64,000 nt of DNA. It comes from Uliginosibacterium gangwonense DSM 18521 (lineage in GTDB: Bacteria; Pseudomonadota; Gammaproteobacteria; Burkholderiales; Rhodocyclaceae). Every line of letters starts with the position of its first letter. Within the stretch, counting starts at the first letter, position 1. This document shows, piece by piece, positions 27,096-35,508 of this stretch. Position numbers and translations under genes: made by a program. The notes under the pieces were generated by a model, which saw only the letters and a list, made by a program, of their open reading frames with translations, was not told the origin of the DNA and did no database searches. The DNA lies in contig NZ_KB892864.1 in assembly GCF_000373965.1 (NCBI RefSeq), positions 19,030 to 83,029 on the forward strand. The letters run 5' to 3'.

Positions 27096-27929
27096 ATGCC
27101 AAGTCAATCCAACCCCAAAATTCGTGGCGTGGACACCCACGCCCATATTTTTCACCGCGGGCTGACGCTTGCCAAACAGCGCCGTTATGCTCCGGCGTAT
27201 GACGCAACGCCCGAGGACTATCTGGCCCAATTGGAAGCCAATGGCATCTCGCATGGCGTGCTGGTACAGCCAAGCTTCCTGGGCACCAACAATGATTACC
27301 TGCTGGATGCCCTGCAACGCTTCCCCGATCAATTGCGTGGCATTGTAGTCGTCACCCCGGATATCAGCGACGAAGAGCTTGAGCGGATGGCGGCTGCAGG
27401 CGCAGTCGGGATTCGCCTGAATCTGTTTGGAATGCCCCTGCCCGATCTGCGTAATCAGACCTGGCAAGCCCTGCTGAAAAAATTGGCGGCGCGCAACTGG
27501 CTCGTTGAAATCCAACGCCAAGCGCATGACCTGCCCGAGCTTGTTCCCGACCTGCTTGATGCGGGGCTGCGGGTCATTATCGACCACATTGGCCTGCCCG
27601 ACCCCACCTTGGGCGAGAAAGATCCCGGTTTCCAATACCTGCTCACGCTGGCGCACAGCAAGCAGGTATGGGTCAAGGCCTCGGCCCCCTACCGGTGTGC
27701 TACCAGCAAAAAAACCATCGACCAGTGGATGGCCGCACTCCGCCGAAGTTTTGGGTCTGAATACATGCTGTGGGGCAGCGATTGGCCACACACATGCTAT
27801 GAGCAACTCACCGCCTATCCCGACAACAAGAACCGGCTCGACACATGGTTCCCCGATCCGGATGAAAAAGAGATTGTACTGGTGAGTACCCCCGCACGGC
27901 TTTTCGGGTTTGATCCTACAAGTCCCTGA
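27096..27929 (+). CDS. amidohydrolase-2 family metal hydrolase (dicarboxylate lactonase-like)
   Basis: TIM-barrel hydrolase of 277 residues. Metal-site motifs VDTHAHIF (near residue 12), IDHIG (near 166) and WGSDWPH (near 228) are in the order seen in 2-pyrone-4,6-dicarboxylate lactonase (LigI) and 4-sulfomuconolactonase relatives. Lactone hydrolysis of a plant-derived or aromatic catabolite is likely. Linked to the transporter upstream and the divergent GntR regulator; substrate not known. Confidence 0.8.
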   Translation: MPSQSNPKIRGVDTHAHIFHRGLTLAKQRRYAPAYDATPEDYLAQLEANGISHGVLVQPSFLGTNNDYLLDALQRFPDQLRGIVVVTPDISDEELERMAAAGAVGIRLNLFGMPLPDLRNQTWQALLKKLAARNWLVEIQRQAHDLPELVPDLLDAGLRVIIDHIGLPDPTLGEKDPGFQYLLTLAHSKQVWVKASAPYRCATSKKTIDQWMAALRRSFGSEYMLWGSDWPHTCYEQLTAYPDNKNRLDTWFPDPDEKEIVLVSTPARLFGFDPTSP

Positions 27930-28085
27930 GTCGCTACATTCCCCCCCCCTACCCCTTCATTAGAATCAGGCATTGGTATAACAACAATGCCATATGACTT
28001 TATGCAGGACAGTTGAAAACATTCAGCAGAACTTAACATCCCCCTTTTTTCAGCTTCTCCACCTCTATAACATTTGGGAGCTACG

Positions 28086-29006
28086 ATGTATTTGCCTAAC
28101 CTGATTGCAAAAGCAAAGCCTTGCCTGGGCTTTTTGATAGGGCTGTTCAGCCTGAGCATGAGTGTTGCCCACGCTCAAAGCACCGACACGATTGACCGCA
28201 TCATGAAAACCCATGTGGTCAACATCGGCGTGCGGGATGGTGCCCCGCCTTTTTCCAACAAGGCGCCAGATGGGAAGTTTGCGGGCTATTCAATCGATGT
28301 CTGCCACAAAGTCGTCGAATTGATGCAAAAGGAACTCAAGCTGCCAGACCTGCGTGCGCAAGACGTGGAAGTCAGCGCCGCGAACCGCTTTGAAAAGCTC
28401 AAATCTGGCGCAATTGACATGGAGTGCACGCTCTCCTCCAACACCAAATTGCGGCAAAACGACTTTGACTTCAGCTACCCTGTGCTGTTTGGTGCCCTGC
28501 GCTTTCTCACCAACCCCAAAGCGGGTCTAAAGAGCCAAGGCGATCTGGCAGGCAAGACGGTAGCCGCCATCAAAGGCACCTCGGCCGACAAAATCCTCCT
28601 GCGCTTAAAGAGCAGCGACTACCCCACGCTGAACATCATGTACGTTCCCACCAGCGAGGCGGGTCTGGCAGCGGTAGAGTCGGGTCGTGCCCAAGGCTTC
28701 TTCCAACTGGACGTATTGCTGGAATTCCTCCGCGCCACCAGCAAGAGTCCGCAAAATCTGGAGCTAACAACCTGGCCGCTGACGGTGGAAGTGGTCGCCT
28801 TCCCGATGCGCAAGAACGACACCAAATTCGTCGGAATGGTGAACAACTCGCTCAAAACCCTTTTCTTGCAGAGTGAATTCAAAAATATTTACAACAAATG
28901 GTTTGATGGCAAGGTCAAATTCCCGATGTCTGGCCTGATGAAAGAAAACATGCAGCGCCCAAGCACCACGCCGGGGTTCTCGCTTGTCATGGGCGTGGAT
29001 CTTTAA
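28086..29006 (+). CDS. periplasmic amino-acid-type binding protein (family 3)
   Basis: 306 residues with a signal peptide ending near VAHAQS (residue 30). The family 3 solute-binding fold shows GVRDGAPPFS, GYSIDVCHKVV, IDMECTLSSNTKLRQNDFDFSYPV and GKTVAAIKGTSADK, closest to glutamate/aspartate-binding GltI proteins. No permease or ATPase gene is adjacent. ATG at 28086 has GGGAG upstream. It is set apart from the amidohydrolase by 156 bases and ends in its own strong terminator. Confidence 0.85.
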   Translation: MYLPNLIAKAKPCLGFLIGLFSLSMSVAHAQSTDTIDRIMKTHVVNIGVRDGAPPFSNKAPDGKFAGYSIDVCHKVVELMQKELKLPDLRAQDVEVSAANRFEKLKSGAIDMECTLSSNTKLRQNDFDFSYPVLFGALRFLTNPKAGLKSQGDLAGKTVAAIKGTSADKILLRLKSSDYPTLNIMYVPTSEAGLAAVESGRAQGFFQLDVLLEFLRATSKSPQNLELTTWPLTVEVVAFPMRKNDTKFVGMVNNSLKTLFLQSEFKNIYNKWFDGKVKFPMSGLMKENMQRPSTTPGFSLVMGVDL

Positions 29007-29042
29007 GCCCTGATCTGATCAGCGCCAAGTCGTTCAAGCATC

Positions 29043-29081
29043 AAACGGGAGCAGGCGGAATAACCGTCTGCTCCCGTTTTT
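29043..29081 (+). terminator. rho-independent terminator after the binding-protein gene
   Basis: 16-bp stem (29043-29058 with 29064-29079; one G-T pair) with a 5-base loop, ending in TTTTT. Confidence 0.9.
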
Positions 29082-29198
29082 GCGTGCGTCTATCCCCCTG
29101 CCCAAAAGCCCCGGATTTCGCACGTTTAAACATCCTGCAATATCATTCTAGTAAGAGAGAAAGGCAAACACTCGAATCCAAATATTGTGGAGCCAGAC

Positions 29199-30422
29199 AT
29201 GCTGAACATCATCACCTCCATCCTCGAATACAATGCCCACCGCGACCCGGAACGGCTATCCATGAAATATGCTGCCATGCGCAGCGACGCCTTCAGTTTC
29301 CTGCGCGCAAGCTGTCATCTGTTCCATGCCCGCCTACCGGAAGACAAAAGCCTGTATCGCGCGCCTCTGGCGTGGACGTGCGGCGACATGCATCTTGAAA
29401 ATTTCGGCACCTACAAGGGTGACAATCGCCTGTGCTATTTCGACATCAACGATTTCGACGAAGCCACTCTTGCCCCCTGCACTTGGCCTGTGCTACGGCT
29501 GATCAGCAGCGTCCTGGTGGCGGCCCCCGTGCTGGGCATCGACCCGGAGATGGCACGCGAATTGGGTCAAACCGCACTCAACGCCTATGCCGAAGCTTTG
29601 AGCACGGGCAAAGCACGTTGGGTCGAGCGTGAAACAGCCGAAGGCGAAATCCGTAAGCTGCTCGACAGCTTGCGCGAGCGCAGTCGCATTGATCTGCTGG
29701 ATCGACGCACCGAATTGCATGGCAAGAACCGGCGCATCCGCCTCGATACAGGCAAGGCGCTCGCTGTGACGGACCGACAACGCGAGAAAGTCAGCACCTT
29801 CATGGCCGAATTCGCGCAAGAACAGCCTGATCCGCGATTTTTCAAGGTGATCGACATCGCCCGCCGCGTCAGCGGACTGGGGAGCCTGGGCCTGGATCGC
29901 TATGTGATCCTTGTGCGTGGCAAAGGCTCACCCGATGGCACTTACCTGCTTGACCTCAAAGCGGCACAAACCTCTTCTCTCACCCCTTGCCTGAAGACAC
30001 CAGAGCCACGTTGGCGCTCCGAGGCCGAACGTATCGTCAGCCTCCAAACCTACATGCAGGCCATCCCCATTGCATTGTTGCATGCGGTGGAAGTGGGGAA
30101 AAAACCCTTCGTCTTGCGTGAAATGCAGGCATCGGAAGACTGTATCAATCTGGCTCACTGTGCCCAACACCCTTTGCGCCTGGGCACTGTCATCACAACC
30201 ATGGCCGAGATTCTCGCCTGGAGCCAACTGCGCAGCAGCGGGCGCAAAGGCGCGGCCTGCATGGATGAACTCATCGAATTTGCCGAACGCAAAAAATGGC
30301 GCGCGCGTACCATGGAGCTTGCCCAGGAATGCGCTGCCCGCGTAGAAGAAGACTGGCATACCTATACCCAGGCCTACGACAAGGGTGTATTCTCATTCAC
30401 CGACACGCCGCACCACAAATAA
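29199..30422 (+). CDS. DUF2252 protein (kinase-like fold)
   Basis: 407 residues of the DUF2252 family. Protein-kinase-like signatures CGDMHLENFG (near residue 62, catalytic-loop-like) and YFDINDFDEA (near 82, metal-binding-like) are intact. Substrate unknown for the family. The ATG at 29199 has GGAG eight bases upstream; a GTG at 29187 is in frame. Followed after 30 bases by the DUF1653 gene. Confidence 0.85.
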   Translation: MLNIITSILEYNAHRDPERLSMKYAAMRSDAFSFLRASCHLFHARLPEDKSLYRAPLAWTCGDMHLENFGTYKGDNRLCYFDINDFDEATLAPCTWPVLRLISSVLVAAPVLGIDPEMARELGQTALNAYAEALSTGKARWVERETAEGEIRKLLDSLRERSRIDLLDRRTELHGKNRRIRLDTGKALAVTDRQREKVSTFMAEFAQEQPDPRFFKVIDIARRVSGLGSLGLDRYVILVRGKGSPDGTYLLDLKAAQTSSLTPCLKTPEPRWRSEAERIVSLQTYMQAIPIALLHAVEVGKKPFVLREMQASEDCINLAHCAQHPLRLGTVITTMAEILAWSQLRSSGRKGAACMDELIEFAERKKWRARTMELAQECAARVEEDWHTYTQAYDKGVFSFTDTPHHK

Positions 30423-30452
30423 CCCTACTCTTGCAGCATCATTTGACTAAAC

Positions 30453-30692
30453 ATGGCCGACACCTCATTGACTCCGCTTCCAACGCTCAAGCCTGGTACT
30501 TATCGTCACTTCAAAGGCGGGGAATATGAGGTTGTTGGTGTCGCCCGCCATAGCGAAACACAGGAGCCCCTGGTCATCTATCGCCCGCTCTACAATGCCA
30601 GCGGCCTATGGGCACGACCTTATGCAATGTTTGTGGAAGAGGTGGAGCACGAGGGCAGACTCATACCAAGGTTCATGCACATGAAAGGGTAA
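30453..30692 (+). CDS. DUF1653 family small protein
   Basis: 79 residues. The conserved core GTYRHFKGGEYEVVGVARHSETQEPLVIYRPLY followed by LWARPYAMF is the DUF1653 signature. Family function unknown; some members are fused to other enzymes. Probably co-transcribed with the DUF2252 gene. Confidence 0.85.
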   Translation: MADTSLTPLPTLKPGTYRHFKGGEYEVVGVARHSETQEPLVIYRPLYNASGLWARPYAMFVEEVEHEGRLIPRFMHMKG

Positions 30693-30743
30693 AATACACT
30701 TCCGCAGCGGGGAAACCGACCCTGCCACATCAACCACTCCTGC

Positions 30744-31064
30744 CTACTTATGTCGGCATTTCCCTGCCACCAGCAGGTGTTTGTGGATTTTGCAATAATA
30801 TTCACCGTACCAGCCATAGTGTGGATCATTGCAGACCGAATAGCTGACATTGGCTGGCGGGTGCTGTATGTCCGTGCGGAAATCCTCGGCTAGTTCGCCG
30901 AAAACGGACTCAGCCTCCGGCCAGCCCGCATGTTCCGGGGCTTGCGCAATGCGATTGCCCAAAGCAATCTCCGCAGAGACGATTGCCGCGATCTCGGAGC
31001 AGAAGCCACCTGCTCCCACAATGCTTTTTGCATGCACTCGCTGTAACTTACGCTTTTTACCCAA
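30744..31064 (-). CDS. small hypothetical protein coupled to the Nudix gene
   Basis: 106 residues starting at TTG 31064, two bases after the Nudix stop codon. Codon choice and the ordered C-terminal part (DFRTD, CNDPHYGWYGEYYCKIHKHLLVAG) suggest a real protein rather than chance frame. No named family or catalytic motif recognised. It carries several Cys and His residues that could bind metal. The non-ATG start and tight spacing imply translational coupling. Confidence 0.55.
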   Translation of the reverse strand: MGKKRKLQRVHAKSIVGAGGFCSEIAAIVSAEIALGNRIAQAPEHAGWPEAESVFGELAEDFRTDIQHPPANVSYSVCNDPHYGWYGEYYCKIHKHLLVAGKCRHK

Positions 31065-31066
31065 GA

Positions 31067-31978
31067 TCAGATTACTCCGCGCAGGCTCAACAAACCAAAG
31101 GTTGCTACTGCCGTTGCATCGCGGATCACCCCATCCAGAATCATCTGTTTGACCTCCGCAATATTGAAAGCCTTGACGACCAGCCCGGCTTCCTCCGGCT
31201 CCAAGTCCCTTTCCTGCTGGCTCAGTCCGCTGGCCAGAAACACGTCATAACCCTGGCTGGAGTACCCTACTGCCACAAACAGATGGCCGATATGTTGCAT
31301 GGAAGCTGCCACCAACCCGGTTTCTTCACGCAACTCCCGCTTTGCCAGTTCCAGGGGAGGCAGGCTCTCATCCTCGCACGAACCTTGTGGCAGTTCCCAA
31401 TAGCGGGCCTTGAGCGGATAACGATACTGCTCGACCAGATAAATCTGCTCACCCTCAATCGCCGCAATCACGGCAAAATCTGTTTTTTCCACAACGCCGT
31501 AAATCCCCGGCACATCGCCCGCCCTCAGAATCTTGTCTTCGCGCACCGTCATCCAGCGGTTACGATAGACAACGTTCGACTCGGTAGTTGTAATTTCCAA
31601 TTCTTTTCCCTCCATGGCAGGTTTCTTACTCTTCTGAATCACCCGCAAATAGAACTCATAGTAGGCGTCCCAAGTGTAGTCGGCCTCTACACCATGCTCA
31701 TAGTCAGAGATGCGCAACTGCCCGATTTGTTGCTGGACCTGAGCCGTGGCCTTGACCGGATCACTGACATAAAACCTCAATTCACGCCGACCATTCTGCA
31801 AGACTGCGAACGCAAAGATACCTTGGCCATAAATGCCTGCCAAAAGCCCACTACCTGTTCGGGAGAAGGGCGTTGAACATCCGTCGCTGTATTCATTGAG
31901 GACTCGCAGCGTTGTCTGGTGAAAAGTGATATCTGTTTTGCCTTCACCCGTAATGCTCAATTTCAGCACTTCCGGCAT
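31067..31978 (-). CDS. Nudix hydrolase with N-terminal DUF695-like domain
   Basis: 303 residues. Residues about 1-110 resemble the C-terminal part of DUF695 (RRELRFYVSDP, then WDAYYEFY). Residues about 135-300 are a Nudix domain of the ADP-sugar/NDP-sugar type with ELPQGS and the box ending AKRELREETGL. Spacing from the box glycine to the RE pair is one residue longer than the standard Nudix box, as in some PQGS-type members. ATG at 31978 chosen; an upstream TTG at 32017 would add 13 residues. Upstream gene of the 30744 ORF. Confidence 0.8.
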   Translation of the reverse strand: MPEVLKLSITGEGKTDITFHQTTLRVLNEYSDGCSTPFSRTGSGLLAGIYGQGIFAFAVLQNGRRELRFYVSDPVKATAQVQQQIGQLRISDYEHGVEADYTWDAYYEFYLRVIQKSKKPAMEGKELEITTTESNVVYRNRWMTVREDKILRAGDVPGIYGVVEKTDFAVIAAIEGEQIYLVEQYRYPLKARYWELPQGSCEDESLPPLELAKRELREETGLVAASMQHIGHLFVAVGYSSQGYDVFLASGLSQQERDLEPEEAGLVVKAFNIAEVKQMILDGVIRDATAVATFGLLSLRGVI

Positions 31979-32058
31979 TTTCAAAAGCACAAAAACAAAT
32001 CGGGTACAATGCGTCAAGCATCATACCCGAATCATTTACTGCAAAAAAACAGGGAAGA

Positions 32059-33057
32059 TCAGAATGGGTCCATTGCCGAGGTGAACTGGCCGTTGCCGTT
32101 CAAAGCGCCCATGGTGTAATTCTGCCACCCGGGATAAGCCTCCGGCTCCCAGTAGAACACGCCCAGGCCCTTGCTCCCCAGCGCCTGCACCTTGGTCATC
32201 GTATCGGCAATCATGCTCTTGGCCGTAGCGGCCTGGGTCCAGTCCATGCCGATCTCACAGATCATCACCGACTTGCCATAGCGCGACACCATGTCAGACA
32301 TATTCGTAGCCAGTTGCGCGTTGGTTGTCGACCAGCTGGAAGCTGCCGGGTAGTGGGACATCCCGATCACATCCCAGCTCGCCCCCGCATTCTTGACGCC
32401 ATCAAAGAACCAGCGGAACACGGTATTGTTGTAGCCGTTAGCCAGATGCAAAATCACCGAGGCGCTCGGGAATACCGCCTTCGTGGCACTGTAGCCACTA
32501 TTGATCAACCCGGCCAGCTGCGAAAAGTTGCTGGTGCTCCCTTCCGGCCAGAGCATGCCGCTGTTGATCTCATTTCCAACCTGTACCCATTGAACCGTCA
32601 CACCATTGCTCTTGAGGTAATTCAAGGTGTTGTAGGTGTGGTTATACACATCCGTCTTGAGCTGCGCATAGGTATGGCCTGACCAATCAGAAGGCTTTGT
32701 CTGCTGACTCGGGTCCGCCCAGCTATCGCTGTAGTGGAAGTCGATCATGATGCTCTGCCCCTGCGCCACAGCACGCTTGGCTTTGTAGAGGACATCGGCA
32801 CCATTGTTCCAGCCACTGCTGGGATTGACCCACACGCGCAAACGAATGGCGTTGACACCAATGTTCTTGAGCAGCACGAAGGGATCTGTGGCGACCCCTG
32901 AGCTGTTGTAGAACTTGTAACCGGCACTTTCCTCCTGGTCCACCCAACTCACGTCCGCCCCTTTGGCAAACGTTGCCGCATGCGCCCCCAAAGGCAGGCA
33001 CAGACTCAAACCCAATACGCACGCGCGCCAAGCGGCGCCCAGTCTGGTGTGATGCAT
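32059..33057 (-). CDS. secreted GH53 arabinogalactan endo-beta-1,4-galactanase
   Basis: 332 residues; cleaves beta-1,4-galactan of pectin side chains. Signal peptide ends near AHAA (residue 28). GH53 signatures GADVSWV, NAIRLRVWVNP, MIDFHYSDSWADP, acid/base Glu163 in VGNEINSGMLWPEG and nucleophile Glu268 in ICEIGMDW are all present. GGAG lies nine bases before the ATG at 33057. A palindromic operator-like site is 226 bases upstream. Closely similar to the lipoprotein GH53 at 37071. Confidence 0.95.
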   Translation of the reverse strand: MHHTRLGAAWRACVLGLSLCLPLGAHAATFAKGADVSWVDQEESAGYKFYNSSGVATDPFVLLKNIGVNAIRLRVWVNPSSGWNNGADVLYKAKRAVAQGQSIMIDFHYSDSWADPSQQTKPSDWSGHTYAQLKTDVYNHTYNTLNYLKSNGVTVQWVQVGNEINSGMLWPEGSTSNFSQLAGLINSGYSATKAVFPSASVILHLANGYNNTVFRWFFDGVKNAGASWDVIGMSHYPAASSWSTTNAQLATNMSDMVSRYGKSVMICEIGMDWTQAATAKSMIADTMTKVQALGSKGLGVFYWEPEAYPGWQNYTMGALNGNGQFTSAMDPF

Positions 33058-33790
33058 GATTTTGTCTCCACTTTATTGTCTGCGAACTTTTTTGCCTACA
33101 CGCTCCATTCCGCCTTAGTTCGTCCCCACTTAAGGCGAAACGCCGGGTCAAGCTGCACCCTGCGTATAACGTTAAATCAAGCCCTCCAGCAAATCAACAA
33201 AAAATTTATCCAGTCATTTCAATAGTTAATGGATTGATTTTTGTTCATCTTTTGCACTAAAGATAATTTTCATTTTTTATAAATGAAACGTTTAATCATT
33301 CAGAATGAAAACAACCTGTGAAGCTTTGCAAGCCGCCAAACTCTTGTTCTGAATAAAATTACAGCGCTTGCAGCAGTCCATGCCAGCAGCACAACACACA
33401 AGAGGAATTGCATTTCTTGGTCTGCGGGTAAACCACTACCCACTGAACATACCCTTTTAGCACCAACCCGCGCGCAATCTGGCGCGGCCTGATGAAGAGC
33501 CGCCCCTGATCCCGGTCGCCCCACACACCCTTTTGGGGCTTTTCGGTGTCGCAAATCAAGAAAAGAATCTCGGCATCGAATATACTGATAACTTCTGCTA
33601 CGCAGAGCCTTGCTGAGCATGGTCTGACCCGTTATCAAGAATTCGGGAAGTCCCTAATGCCTGTTGGCGTGGCATCCCCTCGGAAATGGAATACAGTATT
33701 TAGTTAGTATCTTTTAGCAACCTTTTAAGTAACCCCATTCGGCACACAGTCGTACCTGTGCCGAGCCTTTCATATTTAAGGATTTCCCTC
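33058..33790. other. long intergenic region between GH53 and fba
   Basis: Over 700 bases. It holds the GH53 operator-like site (33283-33296) and the fba leader, which contains a hairpin CGGCACA/TGTGCCG (about 33743-33765) shortly before the AAGGA ribosome site. A 66-codon minus-strand frame (33359-33559, TTG start) has a plausible composition but no recognised family; I do not call it a gene. Confidence 0.5.
33283..33296. promoter_or_regulatory. operator-like palindrome upstream of GH53 gene 1
   Basis: ATGAAACGTTTAAT, one mismatch from the perfect ATTAAACGTTTAAT at 37041. A central ACGT with A/T arms is typical of LacI-family operators. Confidence 0.6.
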
Positions 33791-34867
33791 ATGACGAAGA
33801 TTCTCGATATTGTGAAACCTGGTGTTGCCACTGGTGATGACGTGCAAAAGATCTTTGCCGCCGCCAAGGCTGGCAAGTTCGCTCTGCCCGCTGTCAACGT
33901 GGTTGGCACCGATTCTGTCAATGCCGTGATCGAAGCCGCTGCCAAGGTCAAGGCTCCGGTCATCATCCAGTTCTCCAACGGCGGCGCGCAATTCTTCGCC
34001 GGCAAGGGCCTGAAGCTCGAAGGCCAAAAGGCCCAGGTCATCGGCGCCGTCTCCGGTGCCAAGCACGTTCACGCTGTGGCTGCAGCCTATGGCGTGCCCG
34101 TTATCCTGCACACCGACCACGCTGCCAAGAAGCTGCTGCCCTGGATCGACGGCCTGCTCGACGCTGGCGAAAAGCACTTCAAGGAAACCGGCAAGCCGCT
34201 GTTCTCCTCCCACATGCTGGATCTGTCTGAAGAACCGCTGGAAGAAAACATCGACATCTGCTGCAAGTACCTGGAACGCATGTCCAAGATGGGCATGACC
34301 CTGGAACTCGAACTGGGCTGTACCGGTGGTGAAGAAGACGGCGTGGACAACTCCGGCATGGACCAATCTGCTCTGTACACCCAACCGGCTGACGTCGCCT
34401 ACGCTTACGAGCGCCTGATCAAGATCAGCCCGCGCTTCACCATCGCTGCTTCCTTCGGCAATGTGCACGGTGTGTACAAGCCCGGTAACGTGAAGCTGAC
34501 CCCGAAGATTCTGGACAACTCGCAAAAGTACGTGTCCGAAAAATTCGGTCTGCCCGCCAAGAGCCTGGACTTCGTGTTCCACGGTGGTTCGGGTTCCACC
34601 GCTGCCGAAATCGAAGAATCCGTCTCCTACGGTGTGGTGAAGATGAACATCGACACCGACACCCAATGGGCAACCTGGGAAGGCGTTCTGAACTACTACA
34701 AGGCCAAGGAAGGCTACCTGCAAGGCCAACTGGGCAACCCGGAAGGCCCGGACAGCCCGAACAAGAAGTACTACGATCCGCGCGTCTGGCTGCGTAAGGG
34801 CCAGGAAACCATGATCGCCCGTCTCGAACTGGCCTTCAAGGAACTGAACGCCGTCAACACGCTGTAA
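33791..34867 (+). CDS. fbaA: class II fructose-bisphosphate aldolase
   Basis: 358 residues, the long E. coli FbaA type. Zinc and catalytic motifs are visible: ILHTDHAAKK (near 108), ELELGCTGGEEDGVDNSG (near 173-190), FGNVHGVYKPG (near 222) and VFHGGSGS (near 262). ATG at 33791 is preceded by AAGGA. Highly regular codon use marks strong expression. Acts in glycolysis and gluconeogenesis. Confidence 0.96.
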   Translation: MTKILDIVKPGVATGDDVQKIFAAAKAGKFALPAVNVVGTDSVNAVIEAAAKVKAPVIIQFSNGGAQFFAGKGLKLEGQKAQVIGAVSGAKHVHAVAAAYGVPVILHTDHAAKKLLPWIDGLLDAGEKHFKETGKPLFSSHMLDLSEEPLEENIDICCKYLERMSKMGMTLELELGCTGGEEDGVDNSGMDQSALYTQPADVAYAYERLIKISPRFTIAASFGNVHGVYKPGNVKLTPKILDNSQKYVSEKFGLPAKSLDFVFHGGSGSTAAEIEESVSYGVVKMNIDTDTQWATWEGVLNYYKAKEGYLQGQLGNPEGPDSPNKKYYDPRVWLRKGQETMIARLELAFKELNAVNTL

Positions 34868-34897
34868 TTTCAGCGTTCAGCGCAGGCATTCACACCG

Positions 34898-34929
34898 AAA
34901 GGCGTACCTCGTGAGGGGTGCGCCTTTTT
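34898..34929 (+). terminator. terminator after fba
   Basis: AAAGGCGTACC/GGTGCGCCTTT stem with a short loop followed by T bases, 31 bases after the stop codon. Confidence 0.82.
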
Positions 34930-34974
34930 CACATCTATCCCACAAAATGCTTATATCATCTTCACGCCTGCATC

Positions 34975-35436
34975 ATGACTGAACTTGACATTCACCCTCT
35001 TGCAGAAAATGATCTGGATGCGCTACTGGCGCTGTACGCAGAATTGAATCCTGGGGACGCGCCACTACCGGTGCGTGAGGAGGTGGAAGCGGTTTGGCGC
35101 AGCATCCGTGATGACAAAAAGCTACGCATTCTTGGCGGTTATCTTGGCAAAACCCTAGTTTGCACCTGCATCCTGGCTGTCATCCCAAATCTTACCCGTG
35201 GCGCACGTCCCTATGCGCTGATTGAAAATGTGGTTACCACCGCAAACCAGCGGGGGAACGGTTATGCCCGTAGCCTGCTGAATCATGCCTGCGACATGGC
35301 CTGGCAACTGGGCTGTTATAAGGTGATGCTGATGACTGGGCGCAAGGACGAGAAGACCCTGAGCTTCTATGAAGCCGCTGGCTTTGATCGAGACGCCAAA
35401 CAAGCTTTTTACGTGCCAGCACCAAGCGCACCATAA
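34975..35436 (+). CDS. GNAT family N-acetyltransferase
   Basis: 153 residues with the GNAT fold: IENVVTTANQRGNGYARSLLNHA gives the acetyl-CoA pyrophosphate loop (QRGNGYA), and LSFYEAAGF is the C-terminal motif B. Substrate unknown. ATG at 34975 lies 45 bases beyond the fba terminator. Ends at a bidirectional terminator. Confidence 0.88.
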   Translation: MTELDIHPLAENDLDALLALYAELNPGDAPLPVREEVEAVWRSIRDDKKLRILGGYLGKTLVCTCILAVIPNLTRGARPYALIENVVTTANQRGNGYARSLLNHACDMAWQLGCYKVMLMTGRKDEKTLSFYEAAGFDRDAKQAFYVPAPSAP

Positions 35437-35454
35437 TTTCAGAAGCCGAAAATA

Positions 35455-35489
35455 AAAACTCTGCACGGTTTAAAACCGTGCAGAGTTTT
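35455..35489. terminator. bidirectional terminator
   Basis: Perfect 16-bp stem AAAACTCTGCACGGTT/AACCGTGCAGAGTTTT with a 3-base loop, between the convergent acetyltransferase and sugar-binding protein genes. Confidence 0.92.
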
Positions 35490-35508
35490 GAGTATGCCCC
35501 CCCAATCG

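Noticed and set aside
33359..33559. 66-codon minus-strand frame in the GH53-fba gap
   Set aside because: TTG start, no ribosome site, no recognised family; kept only as a note in the intergenic entry.
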